Shown piece by piece: positions 34,897 to 43,906 of a DNA stretch of 64,000 bases. Both the position numbers and the translations under genes were made by a program. The notes beneath the pieces are model-generated. The model saw only the letters and a list, made by a program, of their open reading frames with translations, was not told the DNA's origin and made no database searches. This DNA comes from Seohaeicola saemankumensis. GTDB taxonomy: Bacteria > Pseudomonadota > Alphaproteobacteria > Rhodobacterales > Rhodobacteraceae. Each line of letters opens with the position of its first letter. Positions within the stretch are counted from its first letter, which is position 1. The stretch spans positions 89,600-153,599 of the forward strand of contig NZ_JAIUZI010000015.1 of the NCBI RefSeq assembly GCF_020171285.1. The letters are read 5' to 3'.

Positions 34897-35534
34897 GATT
34901 TCTCCTCGAATTCGGTTTGCAATTGGCGGACATGATCGACCAGATGTGGCTGTTGCAGCCGGCGCAGCCGCGTTGCGGTGATGATCGCCTTCAGGTCGCG
35001 TTCGGTGGTGTCCAGGTCATCGTTGATCAGCACATGATCGTAGCTGTCCCAGTGGCTGATTTCGTCCCAGCTTTTCTGCATCCGCTTGGCGATGACCTCG
35101 GCGCTGTCCTGACCGCGCGTTTCCAGACGCCGACGCAGTTCCCTTATCGAAGGCGGCAACAAAAAGATCGACAGCGTGTGTTTGCCCAGGTCCGAGTTCC
35201 GGATCTGCTGCGCGCCCTGCCAATCGATATCAAACAGCACATCCTGCCCGTTATGGATCGCCTCTTCGACCGGCCCCTTGGGTGATCCGTAGAAATTCCC
35301 GAACACGTGGGCATGTTCCAACATGCCGCTTTCGGCGACCGTTTTCTTGAACGCCTCCTCGCTCATGAACCGATAATCCTTACCGTCCAACTCGCCATCT
35401 CGCGGCGCTCGGGTGGTGGCGCTGACCGAGAACACGATCGACGGATCCCAGGCCCGCAACCGTTTGCTGAGCGTCGATTTCCCCGCGCCCGAAGGCGAGG
35501 ACAGAATGATCAAAAGGCCGCGTCGCTGAGCCAT
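34893..35534 (-). CDS. gmk: Guanylate kinase
   Basis: 213 residues. The P-loop is SSPSGAGKST at 12-21. The GMP-binding region includes SVSATTRAPRDGELDGKDYRF near 39-59, and the lid has RLETRGQDSAEVIAKRM near 132-148. It converts GMP and ATP to GDP and ADP. The ATG at 35534 with AAGGAG upstream gives the standard N-terminus; the frame continues 42 codons further upstream without family similarity. It lies 29 bp after the YicC gene, a common alphaproteobacterial pairing. Confidence 0.96.
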   Translation of the reverse strand: MAQRRGLLIILSSPSGAGKSTLSKRLRAWDPSIVFSVSATTRAPRDGELDGKDYRFMSEEAFKKTVAESGMLEHAHVFGNFYGSPKGPVEEAIHNGQDVLFDIDWQGAQQIRNSDLGKHTLSIFLLPPSIRELRRRLETRGQDSAEVIAKRMQKSWDEISHWDSYDHVLINDDLDTTERDLKAIITATRLRRLQQPHLVDHVRQLQTEFEEKS

Positions 35535-35563
35535 TGGGCGCGCTCTCCTTCTTTGAGGCTTTG

Positions 35564-36454
35564 TTATTCGATGTTCTGAACCTGCTCGCGCATCTGGTCG
35601 ATGACGGCCTTCAGGTCCAGCCCGACCGAGGTCAGGTCGGTGTTCTGGGATTTGGAGCACAGCGTGTTGGCCTCTCGATTGAACTCCTGCATCAGGAAAT
35701 CCAGCTTGCGCCCCACCGCGCCCCCCGTGTTCAACAATTTGCGCGCGGCCCCGACATGCGCCTTGAGGCGGTCGATTTCCTCGGTCACGTCCGATTTCAC
35801 CGCGAGCACCGCCAGTTCCTGTGCGACCCTGTCCGGGTCCGCACCGTCGGAATTTTCCAGTACGCGGGCCAGGTTGGTCCGAAGGGTATCGGCCATGGTC
35901 TCACGGCGCGCCTCGGCAAGCGCGGCAGCCTGCGACGTCAGCGCCGCCACCTGCGTCAGCTGATCATCCAGCACCCGCGCCAGCGCCGCGCCCTCGGTTT
36001 CACGCATGTTCAGGAATGCCTCAACCAGTGGTGTGAACTCGCTCTTGATTTGTGCGACCAGCGGCTCGACATCATGCTCCGCGGCCCCGGCATCTGTCAT
36101 TCCGCGCAGCCCCAACAGGTCGCTGGCCGAAGACGGCGCCATCGCGATCCCGCGTCGCGCGGCCTCTGCCTCGATCTGGCCCAGGGCATCCAGCGCCGCC
36201 ATCATCGCCTGCCGGTTCAACTCTAGCCCGGCAGATTCGTCGGCCCGCGTCAAACGCAGCGACACGGTTACGTTTCCGCGTGTCACCGCCTTGCCCAACT
36301 GGCCGCGCAAGGCCGCCTCGAGGCCCTCCAGCCAATCGGGGACCCGCAGCCTTAGATCCAGGCCCTTCGCGTTGACGCTGCGCAACTCCCAGCTCCAGGA
36401 AAACGCGCCTCGTTCGCCCTTGGCAGAGGCAAAACCGGTCATGGATCTGATCAT
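35564..36454 (-). CDS. YicC family protein (putative endoribonuclease)
   Basis: 296 residues with the YicC N-terminus MIRSMTGFASAKGERGAFSW-type segment and the C-terminal DUF1732 part (GRKLDFLMQEFNREANTLCSKSQ near 256-278, then VIDQMREQVQNIE). E. coli YicC is reported to act in RNA turnover as an endoribonuclease, so an RNase role is likely. The start at 36454 is set by the conserved N-terminus. It is transcribed with gmk and lies about 130 bp from a CtrA-type box. Confidence 0.93.
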   Translation of the reverse strand: MIRSMTGFASAKGERGAFSWSWELRSVNAKGLDLRLRVPDWLEGLEAALRGQLGKAVTRGNVTVSLRLTRADESAGLELNRQAMMAALDALGQIEAEAARRGIAMAPSSASDLLGLRGMTDAGAAEHDVEPLVAQIKSEFTPLVEAFLNMRETEGAALARVLDDQLTQVAALTSQAAALAEARRETMADTLRTNLARVLENSDGADPDRVAQELAVLAVKSDVTEEIDRLKAHVGAARKLLNTGGAVGRKLDFLMQEFNREANTLCSKSQNTDLTSVGLDLKAVIDQMREQVQNIE

Positions 36455-36582
36455 TGGCGCCGTTCTCCTTCTTTTTCTCTGCCCGAAGCGGTTTGAGCGC
36501 ACCTAATGCCATCCCTGCGAGCAGAGCAAGCCCCTCGCCCGCGTCAGCCTGATCGAGAGGGCTGCGGTCGCCTCCGACAGTG

Positions 36583-36647
36583 TTAACCAATCGTTAAGGA
36601 AATCCACCCAATTGAGAAGGAACAGGATACAATTAACGTGCGAGTAA
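36583..36647. promoter_or_regulatory. Two CtrA-type boxes in a divergent promoter region
   Basis: TTAA at 36583-36586 and TTAA at 36594-36597 are separated by exactly seven bases, the full consensus of the alphaproteobacterial cell-cycle regulator CtrA. A second, weaker pair TTAA (36633-36636) and GTAA (36644-36647) has the same spacing. They lie in the 280-bp gap between the leftward YicC gene and the rightward PAS gene, so either or both could be controlled. Confidence 0.6.
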
Positions 36648-36734
36648 CCTTTATGAAGCTATTGCTAAAAAGGGTTCTCAACCAGCAAAGGACGTGTTTT
36701 GGCCAGCGGCCAGTTTGTATCGAGGAGTAGGCAG

Positions 36735-37400
36735 ATGCCGGTTTTGACAAGTAACACCGGGGACACAAGGACAGGTGAGGTAATTCCGATGGACCGTTTT
36801 CGCAGTAATGTCAGCCTGTCCCCGTTGCGCCAGGCCGAAGCATACTGGAACGCATTGCGGCAGGACGCCTCCGTACCGCGCCGTTCACAGATCGACCCGC
36901 GCGGGCTTGAGAACGTTCTGGAATACGCTTTCATCCTCGAACGCATCGCGCCGGGTGTTGCCCGCTTCCGTCTGGCCGGCCAGCACCTCAGCCTGCTGGC
37001 CGGGATGGAAGTGCGCGGCATGCCGTTGACGGCCTTTTTCACGCCGAGCGGACGAAACGAGATCGGCCCGGTTCTGGAGCATGTCTTTGACACCCCGGCT
37101 GTCGCGGAATTGACCCTGATGGGCGAACCGCAGCGTGGGAAACCCATGACCGAAGCTCGGATGATTTTGCTGCCGCTGCAAAGCGACCTGGGCGACGTGA
37201 GCCGGGCGCTGGGTGTCCTTGTGGCGGAAATGCCCGTGGCCAAGGTACCGTTCCGCTTTAACGTGGCCGCCTCATCGTTCCGGTCGGTCAACGGCGCCTA
37301 TCCGGCCCCGCATCAATTTGCGGATGCCAGCGACGGTCTGGCCGAAGACCGGGCGCCATTTGACGGCAATGCGCCGCACCTGCGGCTGATCAAGTCCTGA
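36735..37400 (+). CDS. PAS_5-family single PAS domain protein
   Basis: 221 residues. The middle part, ALRQDASVPRRSQIDPRGLENVLEYAFILERI near residues 40-70 followed by RFRLAGQHLSLLAGMEVRGMPLTAFF, is the PAS_5 pattern found widely in Rhodobacterales. No kinase, HTH or membrane segment is present, so it is a stand-alone PAS protein that could bind a partner such as a cell-cycle kinase. The ATG at 36735 has GAGGAG about eight bases upstream. The CtrA boxes 90-150 bp upstream recall the CtrA-controlled single-PAS protein MopJ of Caulobacter, but orthology is not shown. Confidence 0.8.
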   Translation: MPVLTSNTGDTRTGEVIPMDRFRSNVSLSPLRQAEAYWNALRQDASVPRRSQIDPRGLENVLEYAFILERIAPGVARFRLAGQHLSLLAGMEVRGMPLTAFFTPSGRNEIGPVLEHVFDTPAVAELTLMGEPQRGKPMTEARMILLPLQSDLGDVSRALGVLVAEMPVAKVPFRFNVAASSFRSVNGAYPAPHQFADASDGLAEDRAPFDGNAPHLRLIKS

Positions 37401-37430
37401 GCCGGATCACATTCTAAAGGCAGAAACAAA

Positions 37431-37458
37431 GATACCGGGGCCAGCTGGTCCCGGTATC
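37431..37458 (-). terminator. Terminator between convergent PAS and DAHP synthase genes
   Basis: GATACCGGG at 37431-37439 pairs with CCCGGTATC at 37450-37458, and the loop itself contains the palindrome CCAGCTGG. On the minus strand it is followed by TTTGTTTCT, so it best fits termination of the leftward aroG transcript. It may also stop the PAS gene. Confidence 0.75.
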
Positions 37459-37484
37459 AATGCAATCAGTGGTGCAAAGGCCAG

Positions 37485-38855
37485 TCAGCCGGCCTCGCGC
37501 TTGGTCCGGGAGTCGCGCAGGGCGGTCAGCTCCTCGGCCACGAGAAATGCCAGTTCCAGAGACTGGTTGGCGTTCAGACGCGGGTCGCAGGCGGTATGAT
37601 AGCGGTCGCTGAGATCCTCTTCGCTGACAGCGCGGACCCCGCCTGTACATTCCGTGACATCCTGACCGGTCATCTCGAAATGTACGCCGCCGGGTACGGT
37701 CCCTTCTGCGGCATGGACGCCAAAGAATTCGCGAACCTCGCGCAGCACGGAATCGAATGGTCTTGTCTTGTAGCCGGTCGAGGATTTGATCGTGTTGCCG
37801 TGCATCGGATCGCAGACCCAGACAACCTTGGCGCCCTCTTCTTCGACCGTCTTGATCAGACGCGGCAGGTGTTCGGCGACCTTGCCGGCGCCGAAACGGG
37901 TGATCAATGTCAGGCGACCGGCCTCGTTCTCGGGGTTCAGCTTGGCCATCAGAACCTTGAGATCCTCGGCCGTTGTCGTCGGGCCGCACTTCAGGCCGAT
38001 CGGGTTCAGCACTCCGCTCAGGAACTCCACATGCGCGCCGTCCGGCTGTCGGGTCCGGTCGCCAATCCAAAGCATGTGGCCCGACCCGGCCAGCCATTTA
38101 CCAGATGTGGAATCCAGACGTGTCAGAGCTTCCTCATATTCCAGCAGAAGCCCCTCGTGGCTGGTATAGAACTCGACCGACTGCAGCGTGTGCGCGGTTT
38201 CCTGCGTCACGCCCGCCGCCTTCATGAAATCCAGGGTATCGGTGATCCGGGCCGCCATTTCGCGGTATTTCTCGGCTTTCTCGGATTCAGTGAATCCCAG
38301 CGTCCAGGCATGGACCTGATTGACGTCGGCGTAACCGCCCGTCGAAAAGGCGCGCAGCAGGTTCAGCGTCGCCGCCGCCTGGGTATAGGCCTGCAGCATC
38401 TTGGCAGGATCGGGAATACGCGCCTGTGGCGTGAAGTCCAACTCGTTGATGATGTCGCCACGGTAGCTGGGCAGTTCGACCCCGTCGACAACCTCGGTCG
38501 GCGCGCTGCGCGGCTTGGCGAACTGGCCGGCCATGCGACCCAGCTTGATCACCGGAACCTTGGCGCCATAAGTCAGCACCATCGCCATCTGCAGCATGAC
38601 CTTGAAGGTGTCGCGAATGCCGTCTGCGCTGAACTGTTCAAAGCTCTCTGCGCAGTCGCCCCCCTGCAAAAGAAAGGCCTCACCACGCGACGCCGCGCCC
38701 AGGTGCTTTTTCAGCCGGCGCGCCTCGCCCGCAAAGACCAGCGGCGGATATTTGGAAAGCTGCGCCTCAACTGCGGCCAGCGCCGCAGGATCGGTATAAT
38801 CGGGCATCTGCACCCGCGGTTTCGCGCGCCAGTCCGACTTTTTCCACTCACTCAT
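37485..38855 (-). CDS. aroG: Class II 3-deoxy-7-phosphoheptulonate (DAHP) synthase
   Basis: 456 residues, the size of plant and Mycobacterium-type class II DAHP synthases and unrelated in sequence to E. coli AroFGH. FLLQGGDCAESFEQF near 62-76 carries the metal-binding Cys. SSGKWLAGSGHMLWIGDRTRQ, then NPIGLKCGP, WVCDPMHGN and GGVHFEMTG mark the barrel active site. It condenses PEP and erythrose 4-phosphate, the first step of the shikimate pathway. The ATG at 38855 (MSEWKKSDWR) with GGAGAGAAG upstream is the conserved start. Confidence 0.95.
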   Translation of the reverse strand: MSEWKKSDWRAKPRVQMPDYTDPAALAAVEAQLSKYPPLVFAGEARRLKKHLGAASRGEAFLLQGGDCAESFEQFSADGIRDTFKVMLQMAMVLTYGAKVPVIKLGRMAGQFAKPRSAPTEVVDGVELPSYRGDIINELDFTPQARIPDPAKMLQAYTQAAATLNLLRAFSTGGYADVNQVHAWTLGFTESEKAEKYREMAARITDTLDFMKAAGVTQETAHTLQSVEFYTSHEGLLLEYEEALTRLDSTSGKWLAGSGHMLWIGDRTRQPDGAHVEFLSGVLNPIGLKCGPTTTAEDLKVLMAKLNPENEAGRLTLITRFGAGKVAEHLPRLIKTVEEEGAKVVWVCDPMHGNTIKSSTGYKTRPFDSVLREVREFFGVHAAEGTVPGGVHFEMTGQDVTECTGGVRAVSEEDLSDRYHTACDPRLNANQSLELAFLVAEELTALRDSRTKREAG

Positions 38856-39022
38856 CGCTCTTCTCTCCGCTGCGAGGTTCAGGCCGCCTCTATACAAAAG
38901 CCTGACGCCGGTGGCCATATCCGTTTTGCGACCCTTGACGCCGCAATTAAGCTCTGAGCAAGGTTGCATTCACGGTACTGAAACAGGCTGTGACGCCACC
39001 AACGATCAAAGGACAATGCGCC

Positions 39023-40027
39023 ATGCAAGAGCAACGCCAAGTTGTCAAAGTGGACAGTGATGATAAACGTCCACGTCGGTTTGTATTTGTCCTGCTGGAC
39101 AACTTTACCATGCTTTGCTTCTCAGCGGCACTGGAAAGCCTGCGGATCGCCAACCGGATGGCGGACCGGACTCTGTATTCATGGCGGCTGGTGGGAGAAG
39201 GCGGCGATATTGTTCACTGCTCCGCCGGAACCGGGTTCAAGGTCGACGGCGACCTTGAGGAACTGAGCAGAGACGACACCATTCTGATCTGTGGCGGCAT
39301 CGACGTGCAGCAGGCAACGACCAAGCGTCTGCTGGGTTGGGTTCGCCGCGAGGCGCGCAAGGGCCCGGTGATCGGCGGCTTGTGCACAGCAGCCTACTCG
39401 CTGGCCCGCGCCGGTCTGCTGGACGGCAAACGCGCCACTATCCATTGGGAAAACTCAGACAGTTTCGCGGAAGAATTCGAAGATGTCGAACTGACCAAAT
39501 CGGTGTTTGTGGTCGATGGGAACCGTCTGACCACGGCCGGTGGAACCGCCTCGATTGACCTGATGCTGAAACTGATCGCGGATCATCATGGAGAGGAGCT
39601 GGCCAACGCGGTGGCCGATCAGCTGATCTATTCCTCGATCCGGACCGATCAGGACACCCAGCGGCTGTCGGTGCCCACCCGCATCGGTGTGCGGCACCCG
39701 AAGCTCAGCCAGGTCATCCAAATGATGGAAGCCAATATCGAAGAGCCTATCAGCCCGTCGATCCTGGCCAGCGATGTCGGCATGTCCACCCGCCAGCTGG
39801 AACGGCTGTTCCGCCGCTACCTGAACCGCTCGCCCAAGCGGTATTACATGGAACTTCGCCTACAGAAGGCCCGGAACCTGCTGATGCAGACGGACATGAG
39901 CGTGATCAACGTCGCGCTCGCCTGCGGCTTTGCCTCGCCCTCGCATTTCTCGAAATGCTACCGGGCGCATTATGACACGACCCCCTACCGCGAACGCGGC
40001 AGCCATGCGGCGCGGTTGTCGATCTGA
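39023..40027 (+). CDS. GlxA/AraC-family transcriptional regulator
   Basis: 334 residues. The N-terminal DJ-1/PfpI-like domain (about 15-190) has GGLCTAAYSLARAGLLDGKRATIHWE near 115-140 with a Cys at the nucleophile-elbow position. The C-terminal AraC domain carries two helix-turn-helix units, LASDVGMSTRQLERLFRRYLNRSP and VALACGFASPSHFSKCYRAHYDTTPY. This layout is that of regulators such as CdhR and GbdR for carnitine, choline and glycine betaine. The start at 39023 has AAAGGA upstream; a GTG 11 codons earlier is possible. It diverges from aroG; its target genes are not evident here. Confidence 0.88.
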   Translation: MQEQRQVVKVDSDDKRPRRFVFVLLDNFTMLCFSAALESLRIANRMADRTLYSWRLVGEGGDIVHCSAGTGFKVDGDLEELSRDDTILICGGIDVQQATTKRLLGWVRREARKGPVIGGLCTAAYSLARAGLLDGKRATIHWENSDSFAEEFEDVELTKSVFVVDGNRLTTAGGTASIDLMLKLIADHHGEELANAVADQLIYSSIRTDQDTQRLSVPTRIGVRHPKLSQVIQMMEANIEEPISPSILASDVGMSTRQLERLFRRYLNRSPKRYYMELRLQKARNLLMQTDMSVINVALACGFASPSHFSKCYRAHYDTTPYRERGSHAARLSI

Positions 40028-40030
40028 CGG

Positions 40031-40477
40031 TCAAAACCGTCCGTTCAGCTCTTCGAAGGAACTGTTGTAGGCAAAGTTCAGCAACTGCGTGCGATTTTCA
40101 AACGTGTGCATCAGCAGGTAAACATACAGGTACTGATTGCCGGTCCAATAGGCGATCAGCTCCTGCCGGAACCCGTTGCGCATCAATTCGCTGCGCACCA
40201 CGGCGGCATGTTCGAAATCCTCAGTGTAACGGGTCCGCAGGTCCGCTTCGATCACCGCCAGGTTTTCCCGGCTCATCGCCTCGTTGGGATCAAAGATCGT
40301 GACCGCCTCGACGATCTTGCGCTCCATTATCAGCTGGTCGAGCAAGGCCCGTCCGCGCTGGTAGGCTTCGCGTGGCGTCAGTTCGGCACTCCCAGATCCG
40401 GAGGGGGCCGTGGTCTGCGCCTGTGCGCCGGCGATGGTTCCGATCACAAGCAGCGATGCAAGAAAAGGGCGGATCAT
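40031..40477 (-). CDS. Small exported protein of unknown function
   Basis: 148 residues. A signal peptide ends at AGAQA before QTTAPSGSGSAELTPREAYQRG. The mature part is mostly helical, with AVVRSELMRNGFRQELIAYWTGNQYLYVYLLMHTFENR near its end. No Cys is present and I recognise no family. The ATG at 40477 with AGGAG seven bases upstream was chosen over an in-frame codon seven residues earlier. It converges on the GlxA regulator gene (3-bp gap) and follows the sugar dehydrogenase gene at some distance, so it may be its own unit. Confidence 0.7.
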   Translation of the reverse strand: MIRPFLASLLVIGTIAGAQAQTTAPSGSGSAELTPREAYQRGRALLDQLIMERKIVEAVTIFDPNEAMSRENLAVIEADLRTRYTEDFEHAAVVRSELMRNGFRQELIAYWTGNQYLYVYLLMHTFENRTQLLNFAYNSSFEELNGRF

Positions 40478-40542
40478 GAAAACTCTCCTAGTCAACAAAC
40501 GTGTTAGCCCAGTCTGTCAGTGCATTTCCCAATTTGCCAGCG

Positions 40543-41634
40543 TCATGGCGTCAGACGAAACAGCGCGCCTTCGGTTTCCGACAGGAACCAGATCGCGCCA
40601 TCAGGCGCCTCGGCCACGTCGCGGATACGGCCGGTTTCCGCGCCGCTGATCCGCTCGGCTTCGCGCAAAGGTGCGCCCGACAACCGGCCGATCATGTCAA
40701 ACTTCAATGACCCGACAAAGATGTCACCGCGCCACCCGGGCCAGAGCTTGCCGGAATAGATCATCATACCGGAAGGCGCGATCGAGGGATCCCAATAATG
40801 CTCAGGCTGCTCCATGCCCGGCTTTGACGTGCCCTCGCCGATCTTCAGTCCCGAATAATGCCGGCCGTACGAGATCACAGGCCAACCGTAGTTCGCGCCG
40901 CGCCGGATCCGGTTGATCTCGTCACCGCCCCGCGCGCCATGCTCCACGACCCAGAGCTGCCCCCGACCGTCGAAATCCGCACCCTGCGGGTTTCGGTGGC
41001 CGTATGACCAGATTTCCGGTTGGGCACCTGCCGTTCCGACAAAGGGATTGTCGGCGGGCACCGATCCGTCCCTGTTCAGCCGTACAACGGTCCCGTTGTG
41101 ATTGCCCAGATCCTGCGCCGCCGGCCGGTCGCCCCTTTCGCCCAGTGTGACAAACAGCTTGCCATCCGGCGCTTCGATCACGCGGCTTCCGAAATGCCGC
41201 CCGCCGCTGTTGCCCGGCGCCATTTCAAAAATCCTGCGCACACCGGACAGCCGGGTGCCAGCGTCGTTCAATCGCCCGACGGCCAGGGCCGTACCGGCGC
41301 CCCCGGGCTGTTTGCGCGCATAGGTCAGAAACACCTGCCGGCTGTTGGAAAAGTCACGCGGCACCATGACGTCCAGCAATCCGCCCTGCCCGCGCTCTTC
41401 CACCTTGGGCACGCCCGCGACCCGTTGCTTGCGTCCGTCCGCGACCCGAAACAGACGCCCTCCGCGTTCGGTGACCAGAACGCTGCCATCGGGCAAAAAC
41501 GCAAAGGCCCAAGGTGTATCGAACCCGTCGGCAATCCGTTCCACCCGCAGCGGGCCTGCAGAGCTGGGTAACTGCTGCGCCAGGGCGGGCAGCACCCCCA
41601 GGGCGATGGTCATACTCAGGAACAACAAGCGCAT
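40543..41634 (-). CDS. PQQ-dependent aldose sugar dehydrogenase family protein (YliI-like)
   Basis: 363 residues with a signal peptide (MRLLFLSMTIALGVLPALAQ). The six-bladed beta-propeller of the soluble glucose/sorbosone dehydrogenase family is shown by GFDTPWAFAFLPDG, PGNSGGRHFGSR with the candidate catalytic His, YGHRNPQG and EHGARGGDEINRI. It would oxidise an aldose in the periplasm with PQQ. The ATG at 41634 with GGAGG five bases upstream fixes the start; the frame runs 15 codons further without a signal sequence. Confidence 0.9.
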   Translation of the reverse strand: MRLLFLSMTIALGVLPALAQQLPSSAGPLRVERIADGFDTPWAFAFLPDGSVLVTERGGRLFRVADGRKQRVAGVPKVEERGQGGLLDVMVPRDFSNSRQVFLTYARKQPGGAGTALAVGRLNDAGTRLSGVRRIFEMAPGNSGGRHFGSRVIEAPDGKLFVTLGERGDRPAAQDLGNHNGTVVRLNRDGSVPADNPFVGTAGAQPEIWSYGHRNPQGADFDGRGQLWVVEHGARGGDEINRIRRGANYGWPVISYGRHYSGLKIGEGTSKPGMEQPEHYWDPSIAPSGMMIYSGKLWPGWRGDIFVGSLKFDMIGRLSGAPLREAERISGAETGRIRDVAEAPDGAIWFLSETEGALFRLTP

Positions 41635-41809
41635 CTGGACCTCCGGCTTCCACTGTCTCTGCATATAGGCAAGAACCACGATATCGCCAGCCCGCCGTCG
41701 CTCGGGCGATTGACGCCAAGGAATGCGCTACGCGATACCGCTTTTCTTTTCCGCAGAGCTTTTCTAGGGTCGAATCTGGACATCACTGTTCCAATACGGG
41801 AGAAACAAA

Positions 41810-43003
41810 ATGAAAAAACTTATGATGGCCACTGCGGCCACCGCGCTCATGGCCGGATCCGCCTTTGCGGGAAGCCACGCAAAAGACGTCAAGATCGGCA
41901 TCATCCTGGGCTTTACCGGCCCCATTGAATCGCTGACCCCCTCTATGGCGGACGGCGCCGAACTGGCCATGAAGGAAGTCACCGACAGCGGCATGCTGCT
42001 GGATGGCGCCAAGGTCACCCCGGTCCGCGCCGACTCCACCTGCATCGACGCCGGTGCCGCAACCGCCGCGGCAGAACGTCTGGTCACTTCGGACGGTGTC
42101 AGCGGTATCATGGGCGCGGACTGCTCGGGTGTGACCGGAGCGATCCTGTCCAACGTTGCGGTGGCAAACGGTGTCGTGATGATCTCGCCCTCGGCCACGT
42201 CGCCGGCGCTGTCGACCGCCGAAGACAATGGCCTGTTCTTCCGCACCGCCCCGTCGGATGCCCGTCAGGGCGTCGTGATGACCGAAGTGCTGATGGAAGA
42301 AGGCATCAAAGAAGTCGCCGTCACCTATACCAACAACGACTACGGCAAGGGTCTGGCCGACAGCTTCCAGGCTGCATTCGAAGCCGCCGGCGGCACCGTG
42401 ACCATCAACGCCGCGCATGAAGACGGCAAGGCCGACTACTCGGCCGAAGTTGGCGCGCTGGCCGCAGCCGGCGGCGACCGTCTGGTCGTTGCAGGCTATG
42501 TCGACCAGGGCGGTTCCGGCATTGTGCGCGCGGCGCTGGATTCGGGCGCCTTTGACACCTTCCACTTCCCCGACGGGATGATCGGCGCCAAGCTGGCCGA
42601 GAACTTCGGCGATGAAATCGAAGGCTCGACCGGTCAGCACCCCGGCACCGACAGCCCCGGCGCGGCCAAGTTCGAGGAACTGGTCGGCGGCGCATTCGAC
42701 GCCACCTCGCCCTTTACTCCCGAATCCTATGACGCGGCTGCGCTGATCATGCTGGCAATGCAGGCCGCAAATTCCATGGATTCAGGCGCTTACAAGGACA
42801 AGGTCATGGAAGTCGCCAATGCTCCGGGCGAAAAAATCTATCCCGGTGAACTGGCCAAGGCGCTGGAAATCCTCAAGTCCGGCGGTGACATCGACTATGT
42901 CGGTGCGACTGCGGTTGAGCTGATCGGTGCCGGTGAATCGGCCGGTAACTACCGTCAGATCGTGATCAAGGGTGGTGAAATCACCACGGCCAAGTACCGC
43001 TGA
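41810..43003 (+). CDS. Liv-type ABC transporter substrate-binding protein (second system)
   Basis: 397 residues. The signal peptide MKKLMMATAATALMAGSAFA is followed by KDVKIGIILGFTGPIESLTPSMADGAELAMKEV, the start of the Leu/Ile/Val-binding fold. A Cys pair at ADSTCIDAG and GADCSG may form a disulfide. It has its own GGGAGA ribosome site and is followed by a strong terminator-like hairpin before the ATPase gene. It differs clearly in sequence from the binding protein at 4274, so the two systems have different ligands. The ligand is unknown. Confidence 0.92.
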   Translation: MKKLMMATAATALMAGSAFAGSHAKDVKIGIILGFTGPIESLTPSMADGAELAMKEVTDSGMLLDGAKVTPVRADSTCIDAGAATAAAERLVTSDGVSGIMGADCSGVTGAILSNVAVANGVVMISPSATSPALSTAEDNGLFFRTAPSDARQGVVMTEVLMEEGIKEVAVTYTNNDYGKGLADSFQAAFEAAGGTVTINAAHEDGKADYSAEVGALAAAGGDRLVVAGYVDQGGSGIVRAALDSGAFDTFHFPDGMIGAKLAENFGDEIEGSTGQHPGTDSPGAAKFEELVGGAFDATSPFTPESYDAAALIMLAMQAANSMDSGAYKDKVMEVANAPGEKIYPGELAKALEILKSGGDIDYVGATAVELIGAGESAGNYRQIVIKGGEITTAKYR

Positions 43004-43026
43004 TCGCGAACTTCTGCTAAGACAGA

Positions 43027-43057
43027 ACAGCCCGGCCCCTTGTGTCCGGGCTGTTTT
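43027..43057 (+). terminator. Hairpin with U-run after the second binding protein
   Basis: ACAGCCCGG at 43027-43035 pairs with CCGGGCTGT at 43046-43054 and is followed by TTT. It is close to a canonical intrinsic terminator and probably attenuates rather than ends transcription, since the rest of the transporter operon lies downstream without an obvious separate promoter. Confidence 0.75.
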
Positions 43058-43123
43058 GGCATCAAAAGGCCGCGCCAAAAGCGGTCGGACAACAAGAACC
43101 GCTAGGATGCGGACGGGGGTGCG

Positions 43124-43906
43124 ATGATCGTCGTCGAAGACGTGCACAAGCATTTCGGCGGGTTCCACGCTGTTGATGGGGCCACGCTTGAGATTGCCGA
43201 AGGGTCGATCACCGGGTTGATCGGGCCAAACGGCGCTGGAAAAACCACTCTTTTCAACGTGATCGCCGGGGTTCTGCCACCAACCTCGGGCAAGGTGACG
43301 ATGGCAGGCGAGGACATCACCGGCCTGCCCCCGCACGAGCTGTTTCACAAGGGACTCTTGCGGACCTTCCAGATCGCCCATGAATTCAGCTCGATGAGCT
43401 GCCGCGAGAACCTGATGATGGTGCCCGGCGGCCAGTCCGGCGAGGCGCTGTGGAACACCTGGTTCGGCCGCAAACGGATCGCCGACGAGGAACGCGCGCT
43501 GCGCGCCAAGGCGGACGAAGTCCTTGAATTCCTGACCATTTCCCATCTCGCCGATCACAAGGCCGGGCAGGTTTCGGGCGGTCAGAAAAAGCTGCTGGAA
43601 CTGGGCCGCACGATGATGGTCGACGCCAAGATCGTGTTTCTCGACGAGGTCGGCGCCGGCGTGAACCGGACGCTGCTGAACACCATTGGCGACGCCATCA
43701 TCCGGCTGAACAAGGAACGCAACTATACCTTTGTCGTGATCGAACACGACATGGATTTCATCGGCCGGCTGTGTGATCCGGTGATCTGCATGGCCGAAGG
43801 CAAGGTGCTGGCCCAGGGCACCCTGGACGAGATCAAGGCCAACGAGCAGGTGATCGAGGCGTATCTGGGTACTGGTCTGAAAAACAAGGATAAAGTGGAC
43901 GCATGA
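43124..43906 (+). CDS. livG: Liv-type ABC transporter ATPase (LivG family, second system)
   Basis: 260 residues. Walker A is GPNGAGKTT near 34-42, the signature region is VSGGQKKLLELG, and Walker B is IVFLDEVGAGVN, with Val in place of the usual Pro-Thr after the catalytic Glu. The EAHD-type end IEHDMDFIGRLCDPVICMAEG is typical of LivG. It overlaps the first of three small exported-protein genes by four bases (ATGA), showing that the insertion is translationally coupled to the transporter. Confidence 0.92.
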   Translation: MIVVEDVHKHFGGFHAVDGATLEIAEGSITGLIGPNGAGKTTLFNVIAGVLPPTSGKVTMAGEDITGLPPHELFHKGLLRTFQIAHEFSSMSCRENLMMVPGGQSGEALWNTWFGRKRIADEERALRAKADEVLEFLTISHLADHKAGQVSGGQKKLLELGRTMMVDAKIVFLDEVGAGVNRTLLNTIGDAIIRLNKERNYTFVVIEHDMDFIGRLCDPVICMAEGKVLAQGTLDEIKANEQVIEAYLGTGLKNKDKVDA

